A DNA stretch of 64,000 nucleotides, taken from assembly GCA_021018815.1 (NCBI GenBank), contig JAITYX010000042.1, positions 3,177,001 through 3,241,000 of the forward strand, in the 5' to 3' direction. The stretch's first letter is position 1. Every line of letters starts with the position of its first letter. Origin of the DNA: Talinum fruticosum. Its lineage: Eukaryota > Streptophyta > Magnoliopsida > Caryophyllales > Talinaceae. The notes beneath the pieces are model-generated. The model was not told where the DNA came from. It saw nothing but the letters and a program-made list of their open reading frames with translations, and ran no database searches. A program made the translations under genes and the position numbers. This document shows positions 52,964-64,000 of the stretch, one piece after another.

Positions 52964-53885
52964 CAAAAACTACGTCGAGGTACATCGAGTTCTTGTCAAA
53001 TTATTTTTTAAACCCAAAGTTCGGAAAAATGATTCTAAGTCCCCTAAATTATGGTGTAAACTATATTGGTGACCCAAATCCGTAGGAAGGGTGAACGGAG
53101 GTGTAAAATGTCTATAATACTCCTCATTTATCTCTCTCTTTTGCTGGCTCTTTTTCTGTCTCTCTTTCTTCCCTCTCATCCCATGCTCTTTCTCTGTCTC
53201 CGTAATGGCTCCTCGTTCTCTGTTCATCTTCTCTACTTGTTCTTCTCCCCTCTCCCGTCCCCTGCTCTATGTTCTCTCACCCTTTGTCTTGTTCCTAGTC
53301 TCCCTCTTCACTCTTCTCTTTTTGTCCCTCTCGCTCCTCATTATCGGTCTTCCTCTCTCTATCGCTGCTTTCATCGCCTTCTCCGTGTTTCGCCTCTTCG
53401 TTCTACTTCTCTCCCCCTTTTAGTTGCTCTCGCTCATAAGCGACGCTTCTCCTTGGTCGGAAACGCTCGCCGGAGCAAACCTAACCTCACGACTTGGTCG
53501 TACTTGAAAGGAGAAGAGAGGAATTTGCAGCGAGTTGATAGGTTGATTGAAGGGATATTTTGGTTTGGAATTGGATTTGCTAGACTGGTAGAGATGGGGG
53601 TATTATGAATTTCCTCCATTTTAGGTGTTCTCCAATGGTGGAGCTCTTTGAAGCCATTGCCATGGGAGATTGAGAGAGAGAAGAGAAAGACTTTGAGCGG
53701 GGAAGAAGATGAAGTTGAGGGTAAATTCGGGCTTCGACATCACCAGTCGGTTTTCGACGTCATTAGTCGGATTTAGGCCACCAATATAGTTTATGTCATA
53801 ATTTAGGGGAATTAGAATCATTTTGCAGAACTTTGGGTCTAAAAATAGTTTGACAAGAACTTGAGGTACCTCAGCATAGTTTTTG
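52964..53885. mobile_element. Non-autonomous MULE-like element with about 120-bp TIRs
   Basis: 52964-53090 is the inverted repeat of about 53763-53885: both inward-reading ends go CAAAAACTA, GAGGTAC, GTTCTTGTCAAA, ACCCAAAGTTC, AAAATGATTCTAA, CCCCTAAATTATG, ACTATATTGGTG. The flanks are 10-bp near-direct repeats (aataaaaatc at 52954-52963, aacaaaaatc at 53886-53895), fitting the 9-bp-class target duplication of Mutator-like elements. The 670-bp interior is pyrimidine-rich on + and has no transposase. It holds a 180-codon open frame (53066-53608) with no recognised homology. Confidence 0.85.
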
Positions 53886-54507
53886 AACAAAAATCAATAA
53901 GATGAAATTTATGTAAATTGGTAAACATGTTGATGTTGATTCTTTATATAGTGCTACTTTGACTTTTGAGTTGATATTTCTTTTAATAATTTCAAGCCAA
54001 TATCGTAACTTACTTTTTTGGATCATTCGTTGGGCAAAGCCCGGAAAAATGTCAAATGTAATCCTCATTTTAACTTTTTTGTTGACAAAGTGACGGAAGA
54101 AAACCATCGAGGAACATCAAATCTGTCTGAAAACCAATCACAACACACACAATGATGGCTTGTAGACTTGTAGTTAAAATAAATTGGTAATATCCTCTGT
54201 TTATTGTTTAAATCCTCCAAAAATGACACTTGAAACAAGATGAACAGAAGCATCAAAATTCCTTTTTTTTTTTCCCAGCCAAAACAACATCCTTCACAAA
54301 TCACAACAGCTGACGCTAACAGTGACAGCTGACTAGTACATTTATAAACCATTAATTTCTTGCAATTTGTAAACCCCTTGAATTCTATTTTCACAAAGAA
54401 ATTAGATTAGCAAGAAAAGGGGAAGAAGGAACAAAATTTTCTTACAATGGATGAATTAATCAAAGACCAGAATTCCATAGTGAAGAAGAAGACTTCAGCT
54501 TCAAACA

Positions 54508-57500
54508 CTATGATCCCGATATGTAAGTATACCGTGTCTGCACTCCAAAAATAAGCTCTACTACCTTTTCTGCACAATTGAATGAGAAAAATCTGAACAT
54601 AGTTAGAACAAGAATGTGAACAACCCATCAGAACAGATTAATTATTGTGCAAATGGCATATTTTGTCTCAGAAAAGAACTAGTACAAGAAGAGAATCGAT
54701 CAGGAAGAAGGGTAGAACCAATATAGGAAAACTCATGTTAGAACAAGAATGTGAACAACCCATCAGAACAGATTAATTATTGTGCAAATGGCATATTTTG
54801 TCTCAGAAAAGAACTAGTACAAGAAGAGAATCGATCAGGAAGAAGGGTAGAACCAATATAGGAAAACTCATGTTACCCCTTTAAGAGATCCAATGACAGG
54901 AACATGTCCTAATGCCTTCTGGGTACTTTCGAGCCTTCTCCTGTAAGAACAAAACTAGCCAAATGAATCAATTTTACATGTAAACCATGCTGTATTTCTT
55001 TCATTGCTGAGTAGAAGATGAATAATGTGTTCTGTATTCAGTCTAGCAAAGGGGAAAAAAAACCTTCTGCTATCTAGGGACAAAGCTCTGCAGTTTGCAC
55101 ATCTAAACCCTCATACCCTACCGAGGTGGGGCTTCGGGATCTCAATTTGATTTGGCTTGGCTGTCTAGGAAAGCCAAACAAAAAGAAAAATTGCGGATAG
55201 AGAAATGAATACATAAATATTGCACCTGGTATACTTGCAGAAGAACGGATCTCTCATGATATATAATGCCCATAATAATCTCCGTCTTTTTAACTGCAAT
55301 TCAGCAAACTTTATAACATTCAGGACCGAGATAATCAAATTTCACCCCTGAGAAATTTCACAAGGGATGCTTTTTCATCTGTGGATCACAATTTCACAAA
55401 TATCACAAGGAATTTGAAAATAAATGACCTCATTCTTTTCTGCTACAGAAAGATGAATCTCTTTAAGTGTAGTATTTCCTTTGTGCAATTTTGTGGCTCG
55501 TGAGGTAGCACCCGCTCCAACTAGGTCCACGGTAAGTGAAACTAACCATGGGATCCATGACCGTCTCCCATATTTTCTCATAAACAATACATATATTAAA
55601 GGTCTCAAGATATATAGTGTCTCCCCTATCAGAAATAAACCTCAATTAAGACCCTTTTCGCTCAGTACTGAAGAAAGAGTTGGGCTTTCAGTTATCGAGG
55701 CGGCTAAAACATAAAAGCAAATGAGTACTTGATTCATCAAAAGCAAAAGATAATGACCCAATTTGAGATTCTAAATCAGTAATTACTTGCACTCTCGGTG
55801 ACTACACCCTGCTTCTGAAATCTGCTTGGCCATGAAGGTTCATAAGCCATCCTGACATTTTCACCAAATCTATTCAGAGCAGCCAGTGCCTTCCCTTCAC
55901 AGTTCGATGGGTGGTATCCAGGCCTCTGACATGCACTGGGCTTCAACAATTCTCCAAGTCCATTGTGGGGATTAGACGAATAGTTGACATTTGGTGTTTC
56001 ACCACCATGCAAAAGCATCTTGTAGCCATTGTTGCGGAACAATGCTAGCCTGAGGAAAGCTCTGAAACATGTTCAACACCAAGTGTCAACCAGGTTTTTC
56101 AGAATGAATAGGTTTTCCTAGTATAATGAAGAGTTGCACAAAAGCTTACTTAGAGGCCTCAGTAATTATGATAAAGTTCCACTTATTATCATCACCATGC
56201 AATTGTTGTGCCACAACTTCAACCAATGTTTCCACTTCCTTCAATGCCGATATGAACAATGAATAAGGCAATGGAGGTGGTGCAGGCGGTAGCCATTTGG
56301 TTGGTGTGGTGTCAATTATATATTCATTGATTGCTGTAAGTATGCCCAAGATTGAAGTGACTGCAGAATTATAATGAATATGGTAAGCAGAATGCCACTG
56401 TATGCATTCTGGTAAGCAGTAATAAGTGAGAAAAATACAAACAAGGGTGCATTTAGGAAATCAAATACAAGGTTCCTAGAAAAAACCAATCCGAAGCAGT
56501 CAGATAAAGAAGACAAAGGTTACCAAAACTTCACAAAACCTGCTTCTGGCCCAATTACTGATGCAGAAAAGCGTTCAGGAAGAAGCCAGGTCAATCCCTG
56601 TCCCAAGCAAGAAAACATACGAGGTCAGCCACAAAGAAGCAATCTTAGCATCTGCTATTACCAATCTTATTCAATCTACTCTGTTATCCATAAAACTGAA
56701 AAGAAGAAACACGAAAAGGTAAGATTTACCAAATTCTTGTAACTTGTCCATGACATCTTCACTCACACCAACACTAAAACATGACCCCAGTACCAATAAT
56801 ATTTGACACAGTAAGCTTACTTTCTTTAGATACTATGTTACATAACTACAATGTGAAGCTACTCGAATAGAACAATGTTACTTTGACTATTTTCCAACTC
56901 AAATACTTATTGGAGCTAGAGACTAGACAATCCAACATAGGGATGGATGCTTGCCAACACATTTATCACCAGAAAAATGCATGACATTCGTACAATGGAT
57001 GACTCCAACATTTGAACACATAAGCATGTCGGATGCTCATTGTTGAGTACTAACAACACATGAACCAAAAAGCTCCTCGTGAACTGAGCTTCCATTGGAA
57101 GTGTATATGCTAGGAGACCACAGTGTCGAACCAAATTGATGCCGACCTGAGTGGCACATCATTGAGATTACCATTCCATGCCTCCACTATCGACTCAGAT
57201 GGCCTTATAGTACTTCAAAATCATAACATTCAAGATGCATCAGTGGCACATGCGTATTGAGGTGCTCAGTAACCAATCAAGGCGAACATATGAATCCTGA
57301 AGATTGCTTACGATTAAAATTGAAATGTATGATATGATGCAAAGAAATACTTCCAAAGTTTTCAATGTAATACATCCCCATAATTAAACCACACTGTTTT
57401 CCATTCATTTTGAGTATTTTCTATATCTACCTCCCCTTAATCTGAATGAGAGACAGACGACGCACATATGTGCACATAGAGAAAAGAGTAAAATCACTTC

Positions 57501-58408
57501 TTCACCAGTAGCTATGTATGCTGACATTATGTAAATTCTTAATGTGAGTTTCTCGGCCCTCCTTCACAATTTCCACTGCTCCATTCCCATGGATCAACGA
57601 TTCCTAGGGGTCAGATCACTCAACACTGCCACTATGCCACACTCAGAGCCAGAGCAGAGACCTGGATTGATGTATTTCTTCCATTTTCGATCTATATGCC
57701 TAAAGGCGCTGAACGCTCATATTAACATGAAGTTCTTACAGCGACCAAGAAACGATCAGTCACCTAAAATCCCAAGCAAGTATTTATCAAACATTCCATA
57801 AGCCCAAACAATGCAAACACAAAAAGGTTATACATTCCCAAGCACCCAAGTGACTAGATATCAACCCCACAAAACAAATAAGGAGAATACCATTAAAGTC
57901 AAATATACAACATTCACCCAAACTTGTGACAGAGAGATGACTCCATATGGCATGAATATCTAGGGAGCCCACTTTCTACAGTCTTAAGAACTAGGCCTAA
58001 TGATCAATCAATTGAAGACGAACCCACACAAAACATGAGGCAATTGAATTCGAAATTCGACAACTAAGGGGCAATGGCACATAATGGCAATGAATCCACA
58101 GAAGCATTATTCACCAGAAAATCAAAAGCAGGAGAGGGGGAGGGGGGCAACAAATCATGATTAAAAATGAGAAAAAGAAAAGTTTCCTCCCTAACCAAAA
58201 CCCATACTGCAGAACATTAAAAACATGAAGCCAAAAGTCTCCAATTGTACTAAAAGAAAACAATCTTTAGCATCGAAATTCACATAATTTACAAGAACAA
58301 GAAGAAAAGCTTAGTGGAAAAGGGTCTTACATTAGCAAAAGACTCCAAGGAATGAACATAGCCCTTGTTCCGCCGAACCCAGTTTTTGTAAGCCTCAACA
58401 TACTTCAT
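54508..58408 (-). CDS. PEX16: Peroxisome biogenesis protein PEX16 (with internal TGA and a frame break)
   Basis: Integral peroxisomal/ER membrane peroxin that recruits peroxisomal membrane proteins (SSE1/APEM3 in Arabidopsis). Minus-strand exons: 58408-58331, 56597-56540, 56360-56150, 56061-55787, 55703-55429, 55293-55226, 54940-54877, 54569-54508. The start is ATG of MKYVEAYKNWVRRNKGYVHS. Then LTWLLPERFSASVIGPEA, WNFIIITEASKAFLRLALFR, NNGYKMLLHGGETPN, RPLIYVLFMRKYGRRSWIPW, LLWALYIMRDPFFCKYTR, and the conserved end VQTRYTYISGS. Conceptual length is 363, typical for the family. Two defects: an in-frame TGA at 55644-55642 (codon 228, where homologues have Gly in NGxLF), and a phase conflict between exon 7 (ends AAA-GGG) and exon 8 (needs one more base), explained by one G missing at 54876-54879. 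Splice sites are otherwise all intact. Either sequence errors or an early-stage pseudogene. Confidence 0.88.
54602..54871. repeat. 135-bp perfect tandem duplication in PEX16 intron 7
   Basis: 54602-54736 and 54737-54871 appear identical base for base, starting gttagaacaagaatgtgaac and ending ggaaaactcat. The second copy abuts the donor of exon 7. Confidence 0.95.
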
Positions 58409-60204
58409 ATTTTCCCCCTTCTTTATCTCATACCCTTGTTTCAGAGACCAGTTGGAAGGCAATTTTGTCTCATACCCAATAACCTAAATCTACAGCAATT
58501 GTAATGATTGTGGATCATAGCTTCTGCATTCTACATACATAACTCAATTAATGCATTTTGGGTACCGTATTTTTAAGATGAGAGAGAGAGATGGGAATAT
58601 GGGATCGTCGGAAAGAACCAAAATACTTTCCCATTAATTTTGTCCCTTCCTTTTTAATAAGGAAAGTTGGTGTTCACCAGAAAAGGAAAAAGAAAAGGGA
58701 TCTATTTTTGTCTCTTTTTTGACATGCATGGGCAACTAAGGAAAAATTAGACATTCTATGAGAGTCCATTGTGCTCAGCTTGCCCTGTTCGACTCCCAGT
58801 GGCAACAGCTTTTTACTCATTTCAGTTTTTTTTTTTTTATAAAATTTCCCAAATGCTATGACAGTTCCATTGCAGGGAGATCCCTCCTCTCTTGCTCCGC
58901 TCAGCCAAACCCTAACCCACCGCCATCACCATCTCGGCATCTCCTCTCGCTGCGTCCAACAGCGGGTCACCGGTCACCCGATCACCAACTCACCGGTCCG
59001 GACCAGGTAGCGGGTCTCCTGTCCCAGAGCCCAGCAACGCTCGGCCAGTTGGAATCTTTGTTGCTGTGTCGTCGCGACGCCATCCGCCACTCGCCGCCGG
59101 CTCAGCCGCCCAGGTCTCCACCCACACCTACTCCGCTCGGTAGGTTGTTAAATTTTCTCATAAAAGTCCTTTTCTGAATTGGGTTTTTGTTCGTGGAAAG
59201 GATATGGAAGGAAGTAGTGCTGAATCTTATATGTGATTTGGCAATTACAGACATGTATAATTTTATTGATAATCAATTAATGTAACACTCCTTTCCCATC
59301 TGATGATCAAATAAAATTTGGGTTCTTGTCATATTTGGGAGTAAAACAACCTCAATTTTGTGAATAGAGTGTTATTTTAGACTTTTAGAAATTATTGTTG
59401 TTGTTTATTGATGGAGTTCAGTTACTTATTATTGATTCATTGTTGTGGAGCTAATTGGATTTTTTTTTTTGAATATAAATTATTGAGACATACAAATTCT
59501 TATTTCATTTTGTGTTATCTTGTTAAGTTTGGTTTAAAGCTCAATTTTTAGGCCACTGTCCGAGTCATTTTATGGCTTTATGAGTACTTAATTGATTTCA
59601 AATTTTGATTTGATTAATTATGAATTTGTGAAGATGTAAAATATAAGATTTTTCAATCTTGATTAATTTCAATTTTTTGAGTCGTAAATATATAGATTTT
59701 TAAGAAGGCAACTAGAGAATTATCGTTCCCTTCGAGTTGTGGGTCCAAAATTCGCCTTTGAATCAAGGGAGTGGCAAGGATAATACTCGACTACCACCAT
59801 TGAACCAAAAAATGAATTCAGCTTTAGTATTAATGTTAAAATCATACACGTATTTATGTGGATCTTGACACTACTTGATTTATTCATTGATTATACTATG
59901 CAAACTAACTTGAGGACCGAATTCGAGTTGAAATATTTGAAGTCATATCCAACAGAACACTTGATACAAACTCATCCAAAAGTGAACACGAAATCCTAAT
60001 TGACACCAACCAAACCAAACCAAAATATTTAATAAAGTTGTTTATGTTTGCTAGATGAGCTTATTAGATTAGATATTAATTGATCTTAAATTAACCCGAA
60101 TCAAAATTTACAACTTACGTCCAAATTGACCTAAGATAACGTTAACTCAAAATATAACCCAATCAAAGTTAAACCGATCAGTTAGAAAGATCCAATTGTC
60201 AGAT
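58409..60204. other. PEX16 upstream flank and spacer with a GC-rich patch
   Basis: The PEX16 promoter side, then at about 58863-59145 a GC-rich, CpG-rich patch that encodes a Pro/Ser-rich frame on + (within the open frame 58758-59177) ending close to a possible donor (ctcggtaggtt). I do not recognise a protein; it may be a leader exon or a captured gene piece. The rest is AT-rich with no gene. Confidence 0.45.
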
Positions 60205-60473
60205 TGTAGGAACCGTAATTTTAATTGAGTTGATTAAATAACTTAAATTATTTAAGTAGTTTTAATTAAATAAATTATATCATATTAACTAAAATGTACA
60301 TTAATGTACATTTGTACAAATTATCATATATTTATATAATTCTAAAATTAGTGAAATATATTAATCACTTTGTCTTGATTTTTCACCCAAAACCAAATAA
60401 GTAAAAGACTCGTGTAAATTATATTACCTCTTCTAATTTAGCCTGAAATCTATGCCTAACTAAATAAAATAAA

Positions 60474-60955
60474 AAAAAGGAGAGAGAGAATAGTAAAGAG
60501 AGGAAGAGAGAGAGAGAGAGAGACAGAAAGGGGAGTCGGGGGCGAAAGTAAGAGAGGGAGAGAGCGAGAGACTGGGGGAGCGAGGCAAAGAGAGCGAGGG
60601 AACGAGAAAGGGGAGCAGAACGAGAGGGGGAAGAGCAAGAGAAATCGGGACAGAGAGCGGAGGGAGGAAGAGAAGCGAAGACGACGAGAGGAGGATTAAC
60701 GACAGGCGGAGAAGAAGAACAGCAGAGAACGGGAAAAAGGAAGAAGAGAAGCCGCGAGAGCTCGGAAGCGAGGGAAACAGAGATAGAGGACAGCGAGAGA
60801 AAGAGAAGAGGAGAACCCGAATAGAAACAGAGGAAGCGAGGGAAGCGAGGGACCTGACCAGAAACACAGCAGAGAGAGGGAGCAGAGGGACAAAGCAAGA
60901 GGGAGTGCGAACCGGGCCAGCAAGACAAAGACCGAGAGGAGGAAGGCAAGAAGCC
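60474..60955. repeat. Purine-only-biased block (GA-rich)
   Basis: About 480 bp almost entirely A and G on the + strand with scattered C. Long minus-strand frames here (Ser/Leu-rich) are products of this composition. Confidence 0.9.
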
Positions 60956-61847
60956 CAAATCGATTTCATTTATTCATTGTGTAGCCCAAACCCTAGAATT
61001 TGAGGTGGGTAATCTCTTACTCTAATTATTGGTAATTCCCATCCCAAATGATCTTGATATGTAGAAATTATGTTGTATGTGGTATGAATGAGTTTTGAGT
61101 ATGAAATTTGGGAATTGTGCTGTATAAACAAGTTAGATGATGATTGTGAAAGATTTGGGTTGGTTGTTGAAGTATCTGTTCTGGTTTAATCTATGGAAAG
61201 GAATTTGGATGTTTAGCTTGTGAATAAATTGGGAGGAACGAGTTAGATTTAGGAGCTTGCGAGTTTGATTGTTTGTCGATTGGCTGCTGCATGTTTACAG
61301 AAAGTTTATGAAGTCATGTGTCCGAATTAATATAAGTTGAGTTGGAGTTACAAGTTGTGATGTAGGGATTTTCTCTGTTAGTAATAGACAAATTGGGATA
61401 CACAATGGGTGAGTATGGCTGGTGTCGTGCTAATAGACAAATCGGGAAGGGGCAATTTGTGAATATGAGTAGTAAATTGATTAGTTGATGGATTTTATGC
61501 TGATTGTGTTGATAATTGATTGCATATCACTTGAGACTGAAAATGAAATTAATCTAATCCGAATCTCTAGAACTGAACTGAATCTGAACATATTTCGAAT
61601 TGTAGGAATTGTAAAATGAAATTGGGAATTGTATAGCTCCTGGGTCGTTTGAGAGTTAAATATTGAGATTGGGATTACTCAATATTTATGAATTGGGATA
61701 AGGAAGTGCATTTAAAATTGTTTTAGAAACTAAGACAAGTTCTAGTTGAATCATAAATGAATTATACCCGAAATGAATATGACTCTGAGATGAACAAAAT
61801 AAACTTGAGATGAATATGAGTTAGATTGGAACCGAACCGAGGAACTT

Positions 61848-61901
61848 GAGCCAAATCCCGATTGAGTGCAACCTGAGCCAAACCCCGATTGAGTGCAACC
61901 T
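61848..61901. repeat. 27-bp tandem duplication
   Basis: Two units beginning gagccaaa(t/c)cccgattgag at 61848 and 61875, one mismatch. Confidence 0.9.
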
Positions 61902-62064
61902 GAATTGAGCTAAGTCTTAGCTAAACTTGAACTGAAGTGAAACCAGATTGAGGAATATTCTGAATCTCGTCAGTTTGAATAAGTATGTTTGGTGATTGAT
62001 GTGTATAGGTGTTGCTTTTGACGAGTTGATCTGGTTATTGACGAATTGAACCTGAAATCCTATT

Positions 62065-62631
62065 CTTAGTTTAAAAAGCTCAAGGCGCACAAAAGCGCAA
62101 AGGGTCCTGGGGCCCGGGGCGGGAGCTTTGAGGCGAAGGCGCGGGCTTTTGGAACGGGGCGCACTTACTTAAAAATGCTTGAAAATCAATGCTAAGCAAT
62201 ATTTTTGATCGAATATGCTAGGTGATGACATCAAGTAAGTGATTAGATATCATTGTACTACGAAAAATACTACAAAGAGTCTTAGATTGTGATAACACAA
62301 TGAATTCGCTACGATTTTAACCAAAAAAGCAAGCAAAACAAAACAAAAAATAGCACAAATTGAAAAAATGGGGCAATTTACCCACTTACTAATTGTCTAA
62401 CAAAGACAGAGACAAGAGAAAGCGGGGTGGGGGGAGACAGAAAGAGAGAAAGAGAGAGAGAGAGAAAATAGAAAAAAGCCCACTGAGGCAAGCAAGGTGC
62501 AACCGGGCCCCGACCGAGGTGCCTCGGAGGGCTTTTTGGAGGGGCTGGGCTTCACCCCTTGCAAGGCGCAAGAGGGTGGGCTTCGGGCTTTTCGCGCCTA
62601 GGCGCACCCGGGCGCGCTTTTTTAAACTAAG
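62065..62631. mobile_element. GC-rich non-autonomous hAT-like element, 567 bp
   Basis: Inverted ends: left CTTAGTTTAAAAAGCTC, right (reverse complement) CTTAGTTTAAAAAAGCGCGC. They are flanked by a perfect 8-bp direct repeat ATCCTATT (62057-62064 and 62632-62639), the target-site length of hAT transposons. Both subterminal regions are dense in GGCGC motifs; the middle is AT-rich with a GA tract. No transposase. Nested in the retroelement-like region. Confidence 0.85.
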
Positions 62632-63116
62632 ATCCTATTAAACTAAATTTATTTATTTTTAACAATAATTTGTGAAAAATGTGAACTATGATTTAGTGAC
62701 GATTTTTCAAATGCAAGTTTACGTAAGTTATGTGGTAAACATTCTTGTGTTACTTGGAAAACAAATGAGATTTGAATCGAAGTTTCAGATTTGATTAACT
62801 GTTTGGAAATGTGTTCCAAAGAAAATGAAACGGATTTGAGAAACTAAGTTTGGAAGGGTGACAAATTGTGCTATGTCTTCTATGGTGTGAAATTGATTTG
62901 AGATCCCTGTTTAAGACCATGTTTGATGAGTGATTGTGATCACTTTGATTTTGAACAAATTTTGGGCTAAGGATTGGTTAGACCGGAGGAATGAGGAAGA
63001 AGGTGGTCGTGCGTATGAGACCACGGGATCCTTGCGTATCGGAATGCCCTTCAACCTTGCGTACTTAGGTTTATTCTTTCCTAACGAGGAAAGTAGAGCC
63101 TTCCAAGAGTTTAAGT

Positions 63117-63235
63117 AGAACTAGGTCCCTAGGTCCCTAAAACTAGGTCCCTAGGTCCCTAAAACTAGGTGCCGAGAGCCCGAGTCATGGAGCTGGTACA
63201 ATTAGGTCTCGAGAGCCCGAATCATGGGGTTGTAT
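63117..63235. repeat. Short tandem repeats (aactaggtccctaggtccct and gagagcccga units)
   Basis: A 25-bp unit occurs twice (about 63118-63169), followed by a second diverged pair around ccgagagcccgagtcatgg and tcgagagcccgaatcatgg. Confidence 0.85.
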
Positions 63236-64000
63236 CACCCTTAAATTGTGTGGTGCTAGTTCAAGTTCAAAAGTCCTGGAAAGATACTCGATGTTTTGAG
63301 TGATTTGCTTATGAGAATAAAATCTTGTTGGAAAAAAATATTAAGAAATGATTTATGCGTACTTATGTGAGTTGAATATTGAAGTTTTATCCTTTGCTTT
63401 GATTTGATTTAATTCATTGATGAATTTGTTTGGAAATGAAAAATAACTAACGGAGAAATACATGCATTGACGCTAGTTAGAAGGTGTCCTAACTGGAATT
63501 AAGAAAAGATGGATCGAGTTAGAAGGTGGGTGACGGACTACGTTATTCAACTGCCAATATGTGTTGCTGGTATATATGTGTATTGTGTAAGTATTGTGAT
63601 TTTTAGGATAGGATAATCCGCTGAGCTTGTGGTTGCTCACCCATGTTTCTCTCTCCCTCCCGTAGTTGCGAGATACTCCTTAAGGTGACTCGTCTCATAC
63701 CCTTAGTATTCTAGAACCATGTGCATTAATGCTAGTTCCGAGAGACACAAGCTTGCTGAACATGCATTTTATATGTTCCTATTTGTTGGAACTCATAAAT
63801 TGTAACTAAATTCATGTAGTTTAATAAGTGTGTCTTAGGCCAATTAGGTTGTTTTTAAATTGCAAGTGCATATTGGTTGGACTCCAGCTACACAGCGTTG
63901 AGATCTCCGAGCGTGTGGCTCGTTGAGTATATCTATTATCATTTTTTATGCAGGTATATGGCTTTTAGTCTAAGGGATATGCCATATTACAAACGGAATT

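Larger units (their letters stand above)
60205..64000. mobile_element. Possible long LTR / retroelement-type sequence (runs off window)
   Basis: No coding sequence, but the texture is retroelement-like: it begins TGTAGGAACC after unrelated DNA, has AT-rich then purine-rich blocks, a probable leader with aaccctagaatttgaggtgg (60989), many local tandem duplications, and phrases such as gcttgtggttgctcacccat (63630) resembling plant Ty3/gypsy LTRs. No partner LTR, primer-binding site or polyprotein is visible in the window, so this is a suggestion only. Confidence 0.35.

Noticed and set aside
53066..53608. 180-codon frame inside the MULE-like element as a real gene
   Set aside because: Low-complexity, CT-driven composition and no homology I can recognise; kept only as possible captured cargo.
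60419..60969. Long minus-strand open frames (up to 179 codons) rich in Ser/Leu/Pro
   Set aside because: They arise from the purine-only composition of the opposite strand; three overlapping frames are all open and none has motifs.

Overview
This is a 64 kb window of plant nuclear DNA, most likely from a eudicot. The genes have many introns with GT/AG borders and AT-rich introns and spacers. The proteins are plant types: a plastid carbamoyl-phosphate synthase large subunit, an SPX-MFS (PHT5) vacuolar phosphate transporter and a CCCH/WD40 (ZFWD) protein. TC/TA microsatellites and small DNA-transposon relics are frequent. I cannot name the species.

Layout. On the + strand, in order: a UTR2-type nucleotide-sugar transporter (3.9-7.2 kb), a ZFWD protein (10.3-12.5 kb), CARB (14.4-19.0 kb), a long AT-rich gap (19-25.4 kb), an SPX-MFS phosphate transporter (26.5-33.6 kb), a GET3/ArsA ATPase (35.8-42.0 kb), tRNA-Leu(AAG), mitochondrial HSP70 (44.6-47.3 kb), a rearranged GRDP (DUF1399) remnant (47.8-48.7 kb) and a second identical tRNA-Leu(AAG). 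On the - strand: URM1 (50.2-52.3 kb) and PEX16 (54.5-58.4 kb). From about 60.2 kb to the end I see no gene. That stretch looks like retroelement-type DNA with a purine-rich block, short tandem repeats and a nested GC-rich hAT-like element. The genes are unrelated housekeeping functions (organelle biosynthesis and import, sugar-nucleotide and phosphate transport, tail-anchored protein insertion, tRNA thiolation, peroxisome biogenesis). There is no operon-like logic.

Notable structure. (1) Four genes carry reading-frame breaks that a single added base would repair, nearly always at a short homopolymer: six in CARB, one each in ZFWD, URM1 and PEX16. UTR2, PHT5, GET3 and HSP70 are intact. Residual long-read sequencing error is the simplest explanation, although PEX16 also has an in-frame TGA. 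(2) A block holding tRNA-Leu(AAG) plus the 3' end of URM1 is duplicated about 6.4 kb apart, and one copy carries a micro-inversion. (3) The GRDP remnant keeps the N-terminus, a middle piece and the Gly-rich tail but has lost most of the domain between them. (4) A 922-bp MULE-like element and a 567-bp hAT-like element are each bounded by TIRs and target-site duplications. I found no convincing wholly new system. The strongest leads are the rearranged loci and the elements.
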